From: Deltaproteobacteria bacterium
GTDB lineage: Bacteria; Desulfobacterota; DSM-4660; Desulfatiglandales; B25-G16
Direction: 5' to 3'
NCBI GenBank assembly: GCA_020348625.1
Contig: CP070752.1
Span: forward strand, 153,580 to 160,156
DNA: 6,577 nucleotides
A program made the translations under genes and the position numbers. The notes below the pieces were generated by a model. That model was not told the DNA's origin and made no database searches. It saw only the letters and a program-made list of their open reading frames with translations. Positions 4,896 to 6,577 of the stretch are shown piece by piece; position 1 is the stretch's first letter; the number at the start of each line of letters is the position of its first letter.

Positions 4896-6577
4896 GTGAA
4901 CTATACGCCCGCAATAGCTTCATTGATTCATTATCTGGATTCTAACGATGCTGAATTCTATCTGAAGCTATCGTTGAACAACCAAACCGGCTCTGCTGCC
5001 AACCAAGCTCATTCTCCCCTCCTAGCTATAGATGAATCCGATCCGCTCGCCTCAATCTTTGAGGCTTCGGTTGTAAGCAATGCAGGGTCGAAAATCAAGA
5101 ATGTGTTCCTTCTGATCCAGAAAGACGACTATCACGTACCAAAGGAGGGGATCTGGCCTGCAAACAACCGAGACGCTGAGCAAGCTTGGCAGAACCTGTT
5201 TTCTTTCCTGACAGCTTCTCCTGAGCATGATTCCATTATCATTCTAAGAGATCAAGTCGGTGATAACGGCAGGCTACTGCCGTGGCAATCCCTTTTCTAC
5301 TGTAAACACCGGCAAGTATTTTTCCACTCATCATGCCCTCGGTGTGGTGCCTCGACTCAGATCTGCCAAGACGAAGATGTTCTGTCCAGGATGGGCCTCC
5401 AACCCTATTCCGGATCTCTCAAACGGTATTTATTTTGCCCTCATTGCCTTACCAACGAGGGCGAATCTGATTTCTACAGACATTCGCTCGATGGGTCCGA
5501 TCCGGAAATTGTAAAAGGCCATGAGGATCTTATACGGGGATTCGCCCAACTGGCTCGCATTGAACCTACGCACACAAGCATTCCTTGTATCGGATGTGCG
5601 CATTTTCAAGAGTGCTATGAAACTCAAGAATTATCAACCACACGGATCGTGCCGGTGTGTTTCTACCCTTTTTTCATGATCGCCCTCGACGCCCCGTCGA
5701 TTCACGTACATGAATTTCTACCCCTGCTGGCGGGCGCTAGTGTTAATGAAGTGGCGGATCGGCTTGAGGCAAACGGCCAGATGGGAAGATTGAGATTACT
5801 GAGGAGTTTCGAACAAGAAAATCCGCAAAAATCCTTATTTCTTTTTGATAAACAGGGAAACTCTTTCCTTGAATTGCTTTATCTGAAGCTCTCCTTGCTG
5901 GGAGATATGGCCCGAATCGTATTTTCCGGCCTTGACAGGTTCACTTACCATGATCTGAGCCTGTCCATGGATAAGTTCTGGGTCACAACAGCTGAACAGG
6001 GTAACATCCTGCCAGCTCTCTGGAGCTTTAAGTTAAATCTGATGGGCATCGGGGCTGATTCCACTCAATCGTTTCTAACGCACAAATCATCCCCGGCGTA
6101 TGCCCTCTCCTTTCTCGGATTCAACTGGTTCTCCGTTCTGCTCGCCAACTCCATACAGGACTTCTCCAAGATCCATACGCAAATCGCCAGCGTTGTTGAA
6201 AGCCTTCCATCGGACTGCGATTTCGCCCGTGAATTAGCCGCAAGGATTCGTGACTTAGGTATCTCTTCTCCCGAAAACATATACTGGAGCCCGGATCAAA
6301 AGACCTTTGATCAAAGCTGTGAGGCCCTTTGGGCACGGTCCCTCGATCTGGGAGTGCTCCTGATCCAGGCCAGCATGAACGAGGCATCCCAGTTTTCCCA
6401 GACCACGTTCTGGCAAGAACATGAAGAACTCAGAACTGATATAAGCAAGGCCTTCTTTATCCCCGGAAGTGCGGGCGTCAGCCCATCTCCCAGTGATGAC
6501 AATGATGCTATTCACCAGATACTCATGAATATAGCCGCAAAATGGAAAAGCAGGAGCGCATCAATTCCCTCTGGGGC
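4896..6577 (+). CDS. Large cysteine-knuckle (zinc-ribbon) protein of unknown function, 3' end outside window
   Basis: One frame stays open from 4866 to the right edge without a stop, giving at least 560 residues with protein-like composition. I do not recognise the family. Seen: an alpha/beta-like N-terminal part (FLLIQ near 70, SIIILRD near 113-119); LPWQSLFYCKHRQVFFHSSC leading into CPRCG (C147, C150), C157 and FCPHC (C181, C184), a likely zinc ribbon; then C231-x2-C234-x5-C240 with C255 as a second possible metal site. A mostly helical C-terminal half follows (LFLFD at 314, SMDKFW near 357, EQGNILPALW) and ends in a Ser/Pro/Asp-rich linker after about 525. No signal peptide or membrane span is evident. 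GTG at 4896 is chosen because GAGG (4886-4889) lies 6 nt before it and an in-frame TGA lies at 4863; the first in-frame ATG is only at 5391, inside conserved-looking sequence. No ATPase or nuclease motif is visible. Confidence 0.75.
   Translation, partial: MNYTPAIASLIHYLDSNDAEFYLKLSLNNQTGSAANQAHSPLLAIDESDPLASIFEASVVSNAGSKIKNVFLLIQKDDYHVPKEGIWPANNRDAEQAWQNLFSFLTASPEHDSIIILRDQVGDNGRLLPWQSLFYCKHRQVFFHSSCPRCGASTQICQDEDVLSRMGLQPYSGSLKRYLFCPHCLTNEGESDFYRHSLDGSDPEIVKGHEDLIRGFAQLARIEPTHTSIPCIGCAHFQECYETQELSTTRIVPVCFYPFFMIALDAPSIHVHEFLPLLAGASVNEVADRLEANGQMGRLRLLRSFEQENPQKSLFLFDKQGNSFLELLYLKLSLLGDMARIVFSGLDRFTYHDLSLSMDKFWVTTAEQGNILPALWSFKLNLMGIGADSTQSFLTHKSSPAYALSFLGFNWFSVLLANSIQDFSKIHTQIASVVESLPSDCDFARELAARIRDLGISSPENIYWSPDQKTFDQSCEALWARSLDLGVLLIQASMNEASQFSQTTFWQEHEELRTDISKAFFIPGSAGVSPSPSDDNDAIHQILMNIAAKWKSRSASIPSG

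Noticed and set aside
5260..5514. 84-codon + strand ORF starting at ATG 5260
   Set aside because: It is an out-of-frame shadow inside the large zinc-knuckle gene, whose frame has the CxxC motifs and stays open on both sides.
6065..6515. Several overlapping minus-strand ORFs near the right edge
   Set aside because: They overlap each other in different frames, carry no motifs, and lie opposite the continuous + strand coding frame.

Overview
The window looks like a piece of a bacterial chromosome with about 50% GC coding sequence. The protein families present (an LsrF-type aldolase, a sorbitol/threonine-dehydrogenase-type zinc enzyme, a Mut7-C-type ubiquitin fold, and an McrA-like HNH protein with the opening VEQVLLLNITYEPLKVINW) are ones I associate with Desulfobacterota (former Deltaproteobacteria). 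That assignment is an inference from memory of the families, not something the sequence proves.

Layout. (1) Bases 1-287 hold no convincing long gene. They do hold a strongly self-complementary, RNA-like block (35-127), a possible 24-codon hydrophobic peptide, and a small hairpin directly before a near-perfect Shine-Dalgarno. (2) Bases 288-2162 carry a two-gene metabolic operon on the + strand: an LsrF-like class I aldolase/thiolase and a zinc-dependent MDR dehydrogenase. (3) Bases 2163-2587 are intergenic, with one candidate 52-codon ORF on the - strand that has a good ribosome binding site. (4) Bases 2597-3709 carry a tight three-gene operon on the + strand with overlapping ends: a Mut7-C-type ubiquitin-like protein without its usual nuclease domain, a helix-turn-helix plus coiled-coil protein, and a small YqiA/YcfP-like alpha/beta hydrolase. 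(5) An HNH endonuclease gene on the - strand (4401-3877) converges on that operon and is closed by two tandem intrinsic terminators. (6) A divergent intergenic region (4402-4895) holds a promoter for the HNH gene, an 11-bp direct repeat pair, and a probable promoter for the rightward gene. (7) From about 4896 to the right edge runs one large + strand gene that leaves the window without a stop codon. It encodes a protein of at least 560 residues with three CxxC knuckles that I do not recognise.

How they work together. The first two genes look like one catabolic or biosynthetic sugar-type pathway step pair, but no kinase, transporter or regulator of an Lsr system is visible. The three-gene operon is translationally coupled and combines a small fold, a DNA-binding-like protein and a hydrolase; its joint role is unknown. 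The HNH gene and the large zinc-ribbon gene are divergently transcribed and may or may not be related. The large gene, the coupled three-gene operon and the structured block near the left edge are the parts most likely to repay further study.
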